From positions 558,001 through 622,000 of the forward strand of contig JAOALC010000003.1 of the NCBI GenBank assembly GCA_025153775.1: a stretch of DNA of 64,000 bases. Reading direction: 5' to 3'. The notes under the pieces are model-generated. The model did not search any database and was not told where the DNA came from. It saw only the letters and a program-made list of their open reading frames with translations. The position numbers were made by a program, and so were the translations under genes. Below, piece by piece: positions 43,914-52,906 of this stretch (positions are counted from its first letter, which is position 1; every line of letters starts with the position of its first letter). Source of the DNA: SAR92 clade bacterium H231 (GTDB lineage: Bacteria > Pseudomonadota > Gammaproteobacteria > Pseudomonadales > Porticoccaceae).

Positions 43914-46493
43914 ATGTCAGGGCAGTTCTGCACAACTCTATATCACCGGTCACTTCCCCAGCGTTCTTGGTTTTTCACGGCCCTTATTCTGAGCCTCTGG
44001 ACTGCTTTGGCATCGGCGCAGCAGGATGCAACTGCAAGCTTCAATGAGGCCAGAGCCATGTGCGATGGCTTGACCGAAGAAAATAAATCAATGGCCGCAG
44101 CGGCCGGTTACGATATCGGCAAACTGTGCCGCAGTGTCGACCTTATGGGGTCAAGCTCAAATAAAGACGCTGATCAAACTGAATTACTTGTGCTGCCCAG
44201 GGGGGCAGAGATCAAAAACCAGCCAACATCTAATTTTGACGACGATCCGAAAGACAGTACTGAGTTGGAAAATAAGCGGGCTCTAGAGGAGCAGCGTGCA
44301 GCTGGAGAGAGGCTGCAAAAAATTGAGGTTGATGGCCTTAAGCCCTTTGGCTATGAGCTGTTTGCCGGAGAGCCCACAACCTTTGAACCTGCGTCTCGTA
44401 TTCCGGTTTCGCCGGACTATTTGTTGGGCCCTGGGGATGTATTAGAGGTTATATTATTTGGCAGCGACAATAAATCCTATTCCCTGGCCATAGGGCGCAA
44501 TGGCACTATAGATTTTCCGGCGCTGGGACCTATTGCAGTTGCAGGAATTACCTTTGCCGATGCCAAGCAACTGTTGCATCAGCGTATTGCCGAGCAGATA
44601 TTGGGTGTGGATGTGAGCATTAGCCTGGGTGAGCTGCGCTCCATACAGGTTTTTATTCTGGGCGAGGCCTACAAGCCTGGCTCCTATACGGTTTCATCTC
44701 TCTCAACCATCACCAATGCGCTATTTGTGAGCGGAGGCCTCAATGATATAGCGTCACTGCGCAATATTCGCCTTAAAAGGGCGGGGCAGCTAATCGCTGA
44801 ACTGGACCTCTATGATTTGCTGCTGCACGGCGACACATTAAACGATAAGCGCCTCCAGTCTGGAGATGTAATCCATATACCCAGTGTAAAAAACACCGCC
44901 TCGGTAAATGGCGAGGTACGAAGACCAGCTATCTATGAGTTAAAAGGTGAAACCAGGGTAGAACAGCTGCTTGAGTTAGCGGGAGGGCTGTTGCCCGGCG
45001 CCTATGCCAGTGGCGCAATGATCGATCGCTTTGCTGAGTCCGGATTCAGAACAGTGCTAGATATTGACCTTAAGTCGGCCAAGGATCTGGCCACAGCTAT
45101 TGAAAATGGCGATCTGTTAACCGTCACTCCAGTCGCAGAACACAAAGAGTTAGTGGTGACCTTGCAGGGCCATGTCCATCACCCAGGTGAGTTTCTGTGG
45201 CGTCCCGGGCTGCGCGTCTCCGATATTGTCAAACATATTCAGCAATTAAAGCCTGGCGCAGACTTGGATTTTGCACTTATTCGCCGCGAACAGCCCCCTG
45301 TGGGGCGGTTAACAACAGTATTTTTAGATTTGGGCGCAGCCCTGGCACACAGCGGCAGCGATGCGGATTTGGTTCTTTTCCCCCGGGACCAGCTGCAGAT
45401 TTTTTCCTATCAGTCAGGTCGAGAGCTGTTAGTTAGGCCGCTAGTCGAAGAGCTCAAAGCACAGTCCAAATCTGGTGCTATGGCCAGGGTTGTGTCTATT
45501 AGTGGCAGGGTTAAGTCGCCGGGAGAATATCCTCTGACTGAAAATATGACATTAACCCAGCTGGTGGCCGCAGCGGGAGGATTGGCTGAGGACGCCTATA
45601 TGCAGCGGGTGGAGTTATCCCGGTATGATTTTGCTGATGCTCAGCAGGCATCTTCAAGCCATAGATCGGTTAATCTCGTCGAAGTCTATGATAATCCAGA
45701 GGCAGATCTCAGGTTGCGTCCCTACGATAATATCTCTGTACACAGCATTCCCGAATTTCGAGAAACTCTAGAAATCACGCTTGAAGGGGAAGTGCAGTTC
45801 CCTGGGGTTTACACATTTACTCGCGGAGAGACCCTGACCAGTGTTATTCAGCGAGCCGGTGGTTTGACTCAGCTGGCCCACAGCAAAGCGGCAGTATTTA
45901 TGCGCGAGAGCCTGCGGACCCAGGAGCAGGAGCGGCTTGAGGAGCTGAGGGGCAGGCTGCAGGCAGATATTGCAGCAGCATCCGTAGAGCGGCTTAACGA
46001 AGGTAAAACCAATGAGCTTGCCGAGACAAAAACACTGCTAGATGAGCTGACCGCAAGCGAGGCGATAGGCCGATTGGTTGTTAACCTAACAGCCATACTG
46101 GACGGCAGCCATGATGATGTAAAGCTTAAGGATGGGGATGTGCTAGTGGTGCCAGAGTACAGGCAGGAAGTGGCTGTGCTGGGCGAGGTGCAACAGCCCA
46201 CTGCTCATCTTTTTAGGGCCGGATTTGATATTCATGACTATATCAACCTGAGCGGAGGCACCAATTCCCGAGCCGATATAAAGCGCATTTATCTGGTTAA
46301 GGCAGATGGCTCAGTGGTTGTTCCCAGGCGCACAGGCTGGCTTAGCCGCAAACATATGACCGTTGAGCCCGGCGATACGCTGGTGGTGCCCCTGGATATA
46401 GACCGCAAAGACAATATGGTGGTCTGGGCTGAAGCCAGCCAGATTATCTACCAATTAGCTCTGGGGGCGGCCGCCGTCAGCAATCTGAAGTAA
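43914..46493 (+). CDS. Large SLBB polysaccharide export protein, first paralogue
   Basis: This 859-residue exported protein has a cleavable signal peptide (about 1-36, ending ASA) but no lipobox, unlike Wza. A conserved-looking stretch NKSMAAAAGYDIGKLC lies near residue 60. A polysaccharide-export domain begins about 163 (DYLLGPGDVLEVILFGS). Six SLBB-type repeats follow, marked by GEAYKPGSY, GEVRRPAIY, GHVHHPGEF, GRVKSPGEY, GEVQFPGVY and GEVQQPTAH. The length is more than twice Wza (about 380). It probably forms or extends an outer-membrane polysaccharide channel. AAGGAG supports the start. It is followed by wzi and the rml genes. Confidence 0.87.
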   Translation: MSGQFCTTLYHRSLPQRSWFFTALILSLWTALASAQQDATASFNEARAMCDGLTEENKSMAAAAGYDIGKLCRSVDLMGSSSNKDADQTELLVLPRGAEIKNQPTSNFDDDPKDSTELENKRALEEQRAAGERLQKIEVDGLKPFGYELFAGEPTTFEPASRIPVSPDYLLGPGDVLEVILFGSDNKSYSLAIGRNGTIDFPALGPIAVAGITFADAKQLLHQRIAEQILGVDVSISLGELRSIQVFILGEAYKPGSYTVSSLSTITNALFVSGGLNDIASLRNIRLKRAGQLIAELDLYDLLLHGDTLNDKRLQSGDVIHIPSVKNTASVNGEVRRPAIYELKGETRVEQLLELAGGLLPGAYASGAMIDRFAESGFRTVLDIDLKSAKDLATAIENGDLLTVTPVAEHKELVVTLQGHVHHPGEFLWRPGLRVSDIVKHIQQLKPGADLDFALIRREQPPVGRLTTVFLDLGAALAHSGSDADLVLFPRDQLQIFSYQSGRELLVRPLVEELKAQSKSGAMARVVSISGRVKSPGEYPLTENMTLTQLVAAAGGLAEDAYMQRVELSRYDFADAQQASSSHRSVNLVEVYDNPEADLRLRPYDNISVHSIPEFRETLEITLEGEVQFPGVYTFTRGETLTSVIQRAGGLTQLAHSKAAVFMRESLRTQEQERLEELRGRLQADIAAASVERLNEGKTNELAETKTLLDELTASEAIGRLVVNLTAILDGSHDDVKLKDGDVLVVPEYRQEVAVLGEVQQPTAHLFRAGFDIHDYINLSGGTNSRADIKRIYLVKADGSVVVPRRTGWLSRKHMTVEPGDTLVVPLDIDRKDNMVVWAEASQIIYQLALGAAAVSNLK

Positions 46494-46528
46494 CAGTCAA
46501 AATCATTATGCTTACCAGGAAGGTAGTT

Positions 46529-48004
46529 GTGTTTAAAAGGATTCAAATCACCCACATATTATGGATAGCACTTATATTCTGCCCCCAGGTCTGCTTATCT
46601 GAGCCCTGGATAGATACCCGTGACGCGGGTTTACGGGCCGATATTGAGCGATTATCTGCAGCCGGTGCCCTGACTACACCGATTAACACATGGCCATTAA
46701 TGTGGTCGGGCATTCTCAACGATCTGGAAATGTTTGACGATCAGAAACACCCGAGGCTACAGGACAGTTATGGGCGGGTGATGGCAATGGGTAACAAGGC
46801 CCTTAGGTCCTCCGCGTTGGGGGCTTCAGCAAAGCTATCCCTGGCCTCTGATACGGGGTTATGGCGTCATTTTGGCGCTGATAGCAGAGATGAAGGCTCG
46901 CTTAGTATGCGACGCAGCGGGCTAAGCAAGCACTTTGCTTACAATTTAGAGTTAACCCAGATTCATAACTCTTGGGATGGAGACCCAACCCATTACGATA
47001 ATAGTTACTTTGGATTTGTTTGGGGTAACTGGATTGGGCTGGTGGGTAAGGTGGAGAAATGGTGGGGCCCAGGTTGGAACAGCAGCCTTATACTCAGTAA
47101 CAATGCCCGTCCAGCGCCAGGATTTATGTTACAGCGCAACTATTCTGATCAATCAATGCTGCCAGTGGTGAAATGGCTGGGGCCCTGGACTGCCAGCTTA
47201 TTTGTCTCCAAGCTCGATGACGAGCGACATATTGACGGCGCTAAGTTAGTGGGTATGACACTGGGGTTCAGGCCCCTGCAGTCATGGGAGATAAATCTAA
47301 GGCGCACTGCCCAGTGGGGTGGCGAAGGCAGGCCAGAGGGGCTAAAGAGCTTTTTTGAGCTAGTAACTGGTATTGCAGATAACTGCGAAACCGCTGAATG
47401 CAGGGTTAATGAGCCGGGTAATCAGCTGGGTGCTATTGATATTAACTGGAATCCCAGCTGGCTGGGCGGTTCTGTTTATGTTCAATCTGTGGGTGAGGAT
47501 GAGTCCGGTGCTCTGCCCTCAAGAAGTTCAAGGCAGTACGGCTTTAAAAAGACCATTGATAACCGGTTTTTTAATGGGCAGGTTTTTATTGAGCATGACA
47601 ATACCTCTACCGTAAGTTTTTCCAATCATTACAATATTCTCTACAACCACAGTATTTATCAAACGGGCTACCGTTATCAGGGTCGAGTGATAGGCGCTAC
47701 CTGGGACAATGACAGCAAGGTCACTAGTGTTGGGGCTGTGGGTTATCTGAATAATGGTGATGCGGTAGAGGCTCGTTTCAGTCGCGGCGAGATTAATGCA
47801 GATAGCATTTCGGGCCCAGCCACATTGCACAGCATAGCGACGCAGGGTGGGGAATTTAGCTCTTTAGCTGCAAAATGGAGCCGTTCATTTGTTTGGGGTG
47901 AGGCTGAGATGCAGGGGCGCTATACAGATAGCCTGTTGGATGAATTCGGCCGGCAGGATAATCACTTTAGGATAGGTGTTTCGTTTACTTACCTGTTTGA
48001 GTAG
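46529..48004 (+). CDS. wzi: Wzi-like capsule assembly outer-membrane protein
   Basis: This 491-residue outer-membrane beta-barrel of the capsule-assembly Wzi family binds the exported polysaccharide at the surface. A signal peptide ends near PQVCLSEPW. A helical segment (RADIERLSAAGALTTPINTW) precedes the barrel, which ends in the aromatic YLFE. I chose GTG at 46529 because AGGAAGG lies five bases upstream. An ATG seven codons earlier has no ribosome site. The gene follows the SLBB exporter by 35 bases. Confidence 0.85.
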   Translation: MFKRIQITHILWIALIFCPQVCLSEPWIDTRDAGLRADIERLSAAGALTTPINTWPLMWSGILNDLEMFDDQKHPRLQDSYGRVMAMGNKALRSSALGASAKLSLASDTGLWRHFGADSRDEGSLSMRRSGLSKHFAYNLELTQIHNSWDGDPTHYDNSYFGFVWGNWIGLVGKVEKWWGPGWNSSLILSNNARPAPGFMLQRNYSDQSMLPVVKWLGPWTASLFVSKLDDERHIDGAKLVGMTLGFRPLQSWEINLRRTAQWGGEGRPEGLKSFFELVTGIADNCETAECRVNEPGNQLGAIDINWNPSWLGGSVYVQSVGEDESGALPSRSSRQYGFKKTIDNRFFNGQVFIEHDNTSTVSFSNHYNILYNHSIYQTGYRYQGRVIGATWDNDSKVTSVGAVGYLNNGDAVEARFSRGEINADSISGPATLHSIATQGGEFSSLAAKWSRSFVWGEAEMQGRYTDSLLDEFGRQDNHFRIGVSFTYLFE

Positions 48005-48052
48005 GGCTTATATTAATAATTGGTCTATGCTTTATCTATAACTTGATTGTTG

Positions 48053-48103
48053 GCTCAGGGCTGTTATTAAGCTCAGGGCTGTTATTTGGGCTCAGGGCTG
48101 TTA
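48053..48103 (+). repeat. Three direct 14-bp repeats upstream of rmlA
   Basis: GCTCAGGGCTGTTA occurs at 48053-48066, 48071-48084 and 48090-48103, with steps of 18 and 19 bases. It lies between the wzi stop and the rmlA start, which are 136 bases apart. It may be a small tandem-repeat expansion or a multi-site binding array. Confidence 0.75.
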
Positions 48104-48140
48104 CCAAAAATATTAGGGATGTTGCACAAGGAAGTGTTAG

Positions 48141-49031
48141 TTGTCGCAAAATAGACCTTACAAGGGAATTATTCTTGCTGGAGGCTCAGGTACTCGCCTT
48201 CATCCAATCACGCTGGCAGCCTCTAAACAGCTGCTACCTGTCTATGATAAACCTATGATTTATTACCCGCTATCCGTCCTTATGTTGGCAGGTATCAGGC
48301 AGGTATTAGTGATTTCCACGCCCACAGATTTGCCTGGATTTCAGCGTATGCTGGGTGATGGAAGGCAGTTTGGTATTGAGATCAGCTATAGGGAACAGCC
48401 TTCTCCTGACGGCTTGGCTCAAGCCTTTACTATTGGTGAAGCCTTTATTGGTGCGGACAATGTCTGTTTAATTCTGGGCGACAATATTTTTTATGGCCAG
48501 CACTTTACCGACAAGCTTTTAGCTGCGACCCAGCGCAATAAAGGCGGCACATTATTTGGCTACCATGTGCAAAATCCACAGGATTTTGGGGTGGTGGAGT
48601 TTAATGCGGCAGGGGGCGTCAAAGGGATCGCAGAAAAGCCCAGTATCCCCAAATCTAACTATGCAATCACCGGGCTGTATTTTTACGATAATCGGGTGGT
48701 TGAGATCGCCAAAACCATTGTTCCCTCCCCCAGAGGTGAGCTGGAAATTACTGATATTAATAATACCTACCTTAGGCTCAATAACCTGGATGTCATTATG
48801 CTTGGGCGCGGTTTTGCCTGGTTGGACACCGGAACCCATGACTCTTTGCTAGAGGCGGGTCAATTTGTGCAAACCATAGAGCAGCGCCAGGGGCTTAAGG
48901 TGGCCTGCTTGGAGGAGATAGCCTTTCACCGTGGCTGGATAACCTACGATGCCCTGCAACAGCAGGCCACAGTGCTGTGTAAAACCGGCTATGGCCAGTA
49001 CCTTCAGAAAGTAGTGGACGGCTACCAGTGA
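48141..49031 (+). CDS. rmlA: Glucose-1-phosphate thymidylyltransferase
   Basis: This 296-residue enzyme forms dTDP-glucose from dTTP and glucose-1-phosphate. Signature [20 protein letters not shown] binds the nucleotide. [17 protein letters not shown] and the later [18 protein letters not shown] are equally typical. The start is TTG at 48141 with AGGAAG upstream; no ATG could give a full nucleotide site. The TGA stop is followed directly, in the same frame, by the remaining C-terminal part of rmlC. Confidence 0.95.
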   Translation: MSQNRPYKGIILAGGSGTRLHPITLAASKQLLPVYDKPMIYYPLSVLMLAGIRQVLVISTPTDLPGFQRMLGDGRQFGIEISYREQPSPDGLAQAFTIGEAFIGADNVCLILGDNIFYGQHFTDKLLAATQRNKGGTLFGYHVQNPQDFGVVEFNAAGGVKGIAEKPSIPKSNYAITGLYFYDNRVVEIAKTIVPSPRGELEITDINNTYLRLNNLDVIMLGRGFAWLDTGTHDSLLEAGQFVQTIEQRQGLKVACLEEIAFHRGWITYDALQQQATVLCKTGYGQYLQKVVDGYQ

Positions 49032-49241
49032 AAGTTCTGGATACCACCCGGGCTAGCCCACGGCTTTGCTGTGGTCTCGGAGGTCGCTGATCTGGAGTAC
49101 AAGTGCACGGACTATTACGACCCTAAAGATGAAGCCTGTTTGGCATGGAATGATCCCGCGCTCAATATCGACTGGCCTATCAGTGATCCGATTCTCTCTG
49201 AAAAAGATAAGAGAGGCGTTAGTTTGGGCGAGTTGCTGTGA
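49032..49241 (+). pseudogene. rmlC: C-terminal remnant of dTDP-4-dehydrorhamnose 3,5-epimerase
   Basis: After the rmlA TGA the same frame stays open for 69 codons. It reads KFWIPPGLAHGFAVVSEVAD, then YKCTDYYDPKDEACLAWNDP, then NIDWP and LSEKDK. This is the last third of RmlC, which is about 180 residues long. The first 110 or so residues, including the catalytic histidine region, are missing. There is no start codon for the piece, and its stop overlaps the rmlD GTG. It is therefore a deletion remnant, unless TGA readthrough makes an RmlA-RmlC' tail. Confidence 0.88.
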
Positions 49242-50125
49242 TAAAGCTGCTTATAACTGGTACTGAGGGGCAGTTGGGTCAGTCATTTCAGGCTGCCCTG
49301 GATGGCCGCAAAGATTTTATTGCTTGTGCTTATAACAAGGCCGAATTGGATATTACTGATGCCGGGGCTGTTGAGGCTGCAATTATAAAAGATCGCCCAG
49401 ATTTCTTGTTAAATGCCGCAGCCTATACTCTGGTGGACCAGGCCGAAGTAGAAAGAGATCTGTCTATGCAAATAAACCAGACTGGAACCGCTAATTTAGC
49501 CCAAGCCTGCGCTGCCAACAATATTCCTATTGTTCATTTTTCCACTGATTATGTGTTTGATGGCTCTGGAAATAGCCTATGGTCAGAGACTGACGGCCCA
49601 TCGCCTCTGAATCTCTACGGCGCTAGCAAGTTGGCTGGTGAGCGTGAGATTCAGAACATCTGCGATCAATATCTGATTTTTCGGACAAGCTGGCTGTTTT
49701 CTCCCTTTGGCAGCAATTTTGTAAAGTCCATGCTGCGCCTTGGGGCTCAGCGCACCGATTTGTCTGTAGTCAATGACCAGATTGGCAAGCCGACCTGCAC
49801 CTTTGAAATTGTGCGTTTGGTACTTAAAATATTGCCTAGGGTCAATGGACGCTGGGGCCTGTATCACCTAGCGCAGCCTGAGGCCATTAGCTGGCACGGC
49901 TTTGCCAGAGAGATTTTTGCCGAAGCTAATAGACAGGGGTTTGAATTGGCACTGGAAGAGTTATTTGCCATAGGCTCAGCCGATTATCCGGTATCGGCGG
50001 TTCGCCCTAAAAACTCTCAACTAGACTGCACAAAGCTTGAGGCGGCTTTTAATGTGCAGATAAATCCTTGGCAGCAGTCACTGAGCGAAACATTAAGAGT
50101 ATTGCAATCTGATGGCCGAATATAA
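49238..50125 (+). CDS. rmlD: dTDP-4-dehydrorhamnose reductase
   Basis: This 295-residue short-chain reductase makes dTDP-L-rhamnose with NAD(P)H. The Rossmann motif is LLITGTEGQLGQSF. The catalytic YGASKLAGE (YxxxK) is preceded by HFSTDYVFDG, and FRTSWLFSPFGSNFVKSM follows. It starts at GTG overlapping the rmlC remnant stop. RmlD normally needs the RmlC product, so an intact epimerase must exist elsewhere if it is active. Confidence 0.94.
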   Translation: MIKLLITGTEGQLGQSFQAALDGRKDFIACAYNKAELDITDAGAVEAAIIKDRPDFLLNAAAYTLVDQAEVERDLSMQINQTGTANLAQACAANNIPIVHFSTDYVFDGSGNSLWSETDGPSPLNLYGASKLAGEREIQNICDQYLIFRTSWLFSPFGSNFVKSMLRLGAQRTDLSVVNDQIGKPTCTFEIVRLVLKILPRVNGRWGLYHLAQPEAISWHGFAREIFAEANRQGFELALEELFAIGSADYPVSAVRPKNSQLDCTKLEAAFNVQINPWQQSLSETLRVLQSDGRI

Positions 50126-51125
50126 CCCAAAAAATATGCTGGTAACCGGTGGTGCTGGTTTTATTGGCAGCAACTTTATTCGCTATATGCTAAAAAAGTA
50201 CAGCGATATCAGGATGATCAATCTGGATAAGTTAACTTACGCAGGTTCTAAGGCCAATCTTGTTGGTCTGCCGATCACAGCAGATTATGTTTTTATCCAG
50301 GGGGATATCTGTAACAGCAGTCTGGTAGCTTCGATTTTAGAGCAGTATTCAATAGATACCATTGTGCACTTTGCCGCAGAAAGTCATGTGGATAGATCCA
50401 TAGAGGGCCCCGGCGAGTTTGTTCAAACTAATATTACAGGTACCTTTACTCTGCTTGAGGCCGCTAGAGAATATTGGGGTCAGAGCAGAAACCTAGTTAG
50501 TAATAAATGCAGGTTTCATCATATATCTACAGATGAAGTGTTTGGATCACTAGAAAACCATGGCCCTGCTTTTTCCGAGACCACGGCCTATGCGCCCAAC
50601 TCTCCCTATTCCGCAACCAAGGCTGGGTCTGATTATCTGGTAAGAGCCTGGCATCGCACCTATGGCTTGCCTGTGACTATCAGTCACTGCTCCAATAATT
50701 ACGGACCCTATCAGCACAGTGAAAAATTTATACCCACTGTGGTGCGCGCCTGCTTAAATCAGACGGACATTCCTGTGTATGGAGATGGCACTAATATTCG
50801 CGACTGGCTGTATGTAGAGGACCACTGCTCTGCCGTTGATACTCTGGTGCGCAGAGGTATTGTTGGCCAGGCCTACAATATTGGGGGCCTTAATGAGTGG
50901 TCAAATATTCATATCTGCCAGTTGATTTGCGATCTGATGGATCAACAGCTGCCCAGCAATGCGCCCCACCGCAGACTAATCCAGTTTGTAGCAGATCGCC
51001 CTGGCCATGATTGGCGTTACGCCATAGACGCCAGCAAACTTGTCGAGCAACTGGGCTGGTCCCCTCAGCAAACCTTTCAGACAGGTATAACTGCAACCTT
51101 AGATTGGATGATGCAAGCCCGTTAA
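50112..51125 (+). CDS. rmlB: dTDP-glucose 4,6-dehydratase
   Basis: This 337-residue enzyme converts dTDP-glucose to dTDP-4-keto-6-deoxyglucose. The NAD motif is MLVTGGAGFIGSNFIRY. The catalytic triad region is HISTDEVFGSL and PYSATKAGSDYLVRAW. It ends with the usual RPGHDWRYAIDASK segment. The ATG overlaps rmlD by 14 bases. It is the last gene of the rmlA-rmlD-rmlB unit and is convergent with the oxygenase gene 12 bases away. Confidence 0.95.
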   Translation: MAEYNPKNMLVTGGAGFIGSNFIRYMLKKYSDIRMINLDKLTYAGSKANLVGLPITADYVFIQGDICNSSLVASILEQYSIDTIVHFAAESHVDRSIEGPGEFVQTNITGTFTLLEAAREYWGQSRNLVSNKCRFHHISTDEVFGSLENHGPAFSETTAYAPNSPYSATKAGSDYLVRAWHRTYGLPVTISHCSNNYGPYQHSEKFIPTVVRACLNQTDIPVYGDGTNIRDWLYVEDHCSAVDTLVRRGIVGQAYNIGGLNEWSNIHICQLICDLMDQQLPSNAPHRRLIQFVADRPGHDWRYAIDASKLVEQLGWSPQQTFQTGITATLDWMMQAR

Positions 51126-51137
51126 AAAGTTTGTTCG

Positions 51138-52580
51138 TTAATCGGTTAGTTGTCTGGGGATATAGTCGGCTGGCTTAAAATGACAGAATATATTGGCAAA
51201 GGACTCGCCCTCCAGCGGATAGGGGCGCCCATGGGTCAGCCTACCTCCCTCATAAAAAATTACTTCTCCAGGCTTAAGTATGACCTGGTGGCGGCGGTAA
51301 TAATTATCATCGATTACTAGGGGCCAGTCCTGATCTACCTGCTGGTCAATATTGATAATTGCGCTGATAATATGGGTCTCCAGACGGTCCTGGTGGCATT
51401 TAAGCACCGCGCCGCGGTGATAAACACGAATACCATAAACATAGGTAGGCAATAGCTCTTTGCCACACCATTGCTCCATCAGCAGTTTAAGAGCCCCATG
51501 AATTTCTTCTCTCAGGTCGGTACTTAAATCAACCAGTGAGCTGGATTTTGTTTTTTTATGGCCTGAATTGGAAATAAAGTCTCCAGGCACTATCTCTATT
51601 TCTTGTGACTCCTGGTGGTTTGAATAGAATTCCTGAATTTTTGCCAACATGCCGTCGGGGAGCTGGGCCTTGGCAAAACCTGTTGCGGTGTAGTTGGGAA
51701 TAAAGTCATTGGCCCCTCTAACAAACATAGGGGGCTGCTCTGGCAGGCGACTATTGCTGCGAAACCATTTGGTAATAATTGCCTTATACCCTTTCAGCAC
51801 AGGCTGAGCATGATGCATGGTGTTGGGGTTGGGTGACCCATCTGTATTCAGGCTCGACCAGACCACCGCCAGGCCCTGTTTGGGCTGAAAATCCTGACCA
51901 ATCTTGGTAAAGCTGGTTATACCCCCCTCTTCAACAGTGTTCAGGTAAATCATTACCGTAAAGGTGCGCTGCCCCATCTCGGCGCCATGCTCCTCTATCT
52001 CATGTTGTTCAAAATAGTCGGTATGGGGCTTAAACTCCTGGCCGACAGAGTAATGTTGCCCCTGTATGGTTTCAGAATAAGATTCATCTATGCCGAGGAG
52101 TTTACAAATCCGCTGATCTACATCCTGTATCAGCGAATCCTCTATGGTCCCTAAATCGCAGGTTTTACTGGTGCGAAATGCGTTATCTGGCTCAAAACTA
52201 CTGAGCTCGGAGGGTCTGAGTTGGGACTCTATAGCGGCGATAATATGCCCGCATTCATCACTATTTAAAAAATCTGCGACAGTATAAAGTTGAAGTGATT
52301 CCGAATTTATAGGCTTGCCATTGGGGATAAAAAGGCTATCTGTGGCGATTGGCTGACCGTAATTATCAGAGCCCGTTTGTTTTTGCTCGGTTTGTGCTGT
52401 TGCAAAAGGGTTGATCAGCTGGTCGACTGGTACACTGGGCTCAAACTGCATTTCACGCACAATTGCCTGATAGCTATAACCTTCATCGAAAAGGATTTTA
52501 AAGATACCATTTTTATCCTGGCCGCTGTCTACATTGGTCTTAATCCAGTTTTGCCAATCTGTATTAAATTCAGTCTTCAT
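51138..52580 (-). CDS. Double-domain 2OG-Fe(II) oxygenase, prolyl-4-hydroxylase type
   Basis: This 480-residue protein carries two oxygenase-like domains. The first (about 95-275) has HYSVGQEFKPHTDYF with H186 and D188, and MHHAQPVLKGYKAIITKWF with H257 and K266. That is the prolyl-4-hydroxylase pattern. The second (about 375-475) has H396 and D398 in LKCHQDRLETH and H450 in RLTHGRPYPLEG. An N-terminal 60-residue segment is of unknown role. Both domains seem able to bind iron. Targets could be proline-rich proteins; the Pro-Thr protein encoded divergently next to it is an attractive candidate. Confidence 0.85.
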   Translation of the reverse strand: MKTEFNTDWQNWIKTNVDSGQDKNGIFKILFDEGYSYQAIVREMQFEPSVPVDQLINPFATAQTEQKQTGSDNYGQPIATDSLFIPNGKPINSESLQLYTVADFLNSDECGHIIAAIESQLRPSELSSFEPDNAFRTSKTCDLGTIEDSLIQDVDQRICKLLGIDESYSETIQGQHYSVGQEFKPHTDYFEQHEIEEHGAEMGQRTFTVMIYLNTVEEGGITSFTKIGQDFQPKQGLAVVWSSLNTDGSPNPNTMHHAQPVLKGYKAIITKWFRSNSRLPEQPPMFVRGANDFIPNYTATGFAKAQLPDGMLAKIQEFYSNHQESQEIEIVPGDFISNSGHKKTKSSSLVDLSTDLREEIHGALKLLMEQWCGKELLPTYVYGIRVYHRGAVLKCHQDRLETHIISAIINIDQQVDQDWPLVIDDNYYRRHQVILKPGEVIFYEGGRLTHGRPYPLEGESFANIFCHFKPADYIPRQLTD

Positions 52581-52906
52581 CTAGAGCTCATAGTTAATCA
52601 ATCTGTAATAATTATTGATGGTACTTATAAAGTGTTATCGCCTGATACTGGGTTAACGGTCGCTTAATATCAATGTTAGGTTACGAAGCACATATTAACT
52701 TGACCTATTACAGTTTGGCCACAGACTAGCTAATAAGAGTCTAAGTCTTTTTTTGCTTTAGTAGCCAAGAGCAGGAAAAAGCGGTTACTAATGGGTTTAG
52801 CAGTTGCAATTAGCAGTTGCACCATCAGAATTAGAGAAGTATCATTGCGACTTATTATTCATTTATGATTAAAACGCTGTTTCAGTACCTTGGAGAGAAG
52901 AAGTTT
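52581..52906. other. Divergent intergenic region, AT-rich
   Basis: These 326 bases separate the oxygenase gene from the Pro-Thr repeat gene and must carry both promoters. TTAGCAGTTGCA is directly repeated at 52797-52808 and 52810-52821. I see no convincing -35/-10 pair and no ops site. Confidence 0.55.

Noticed and set aside
49066-49266. 66-codon frame over the rmlC remnant
   Set aside because: It is out of frame with the recognisable RmlC sequence and overlaps rmlD.
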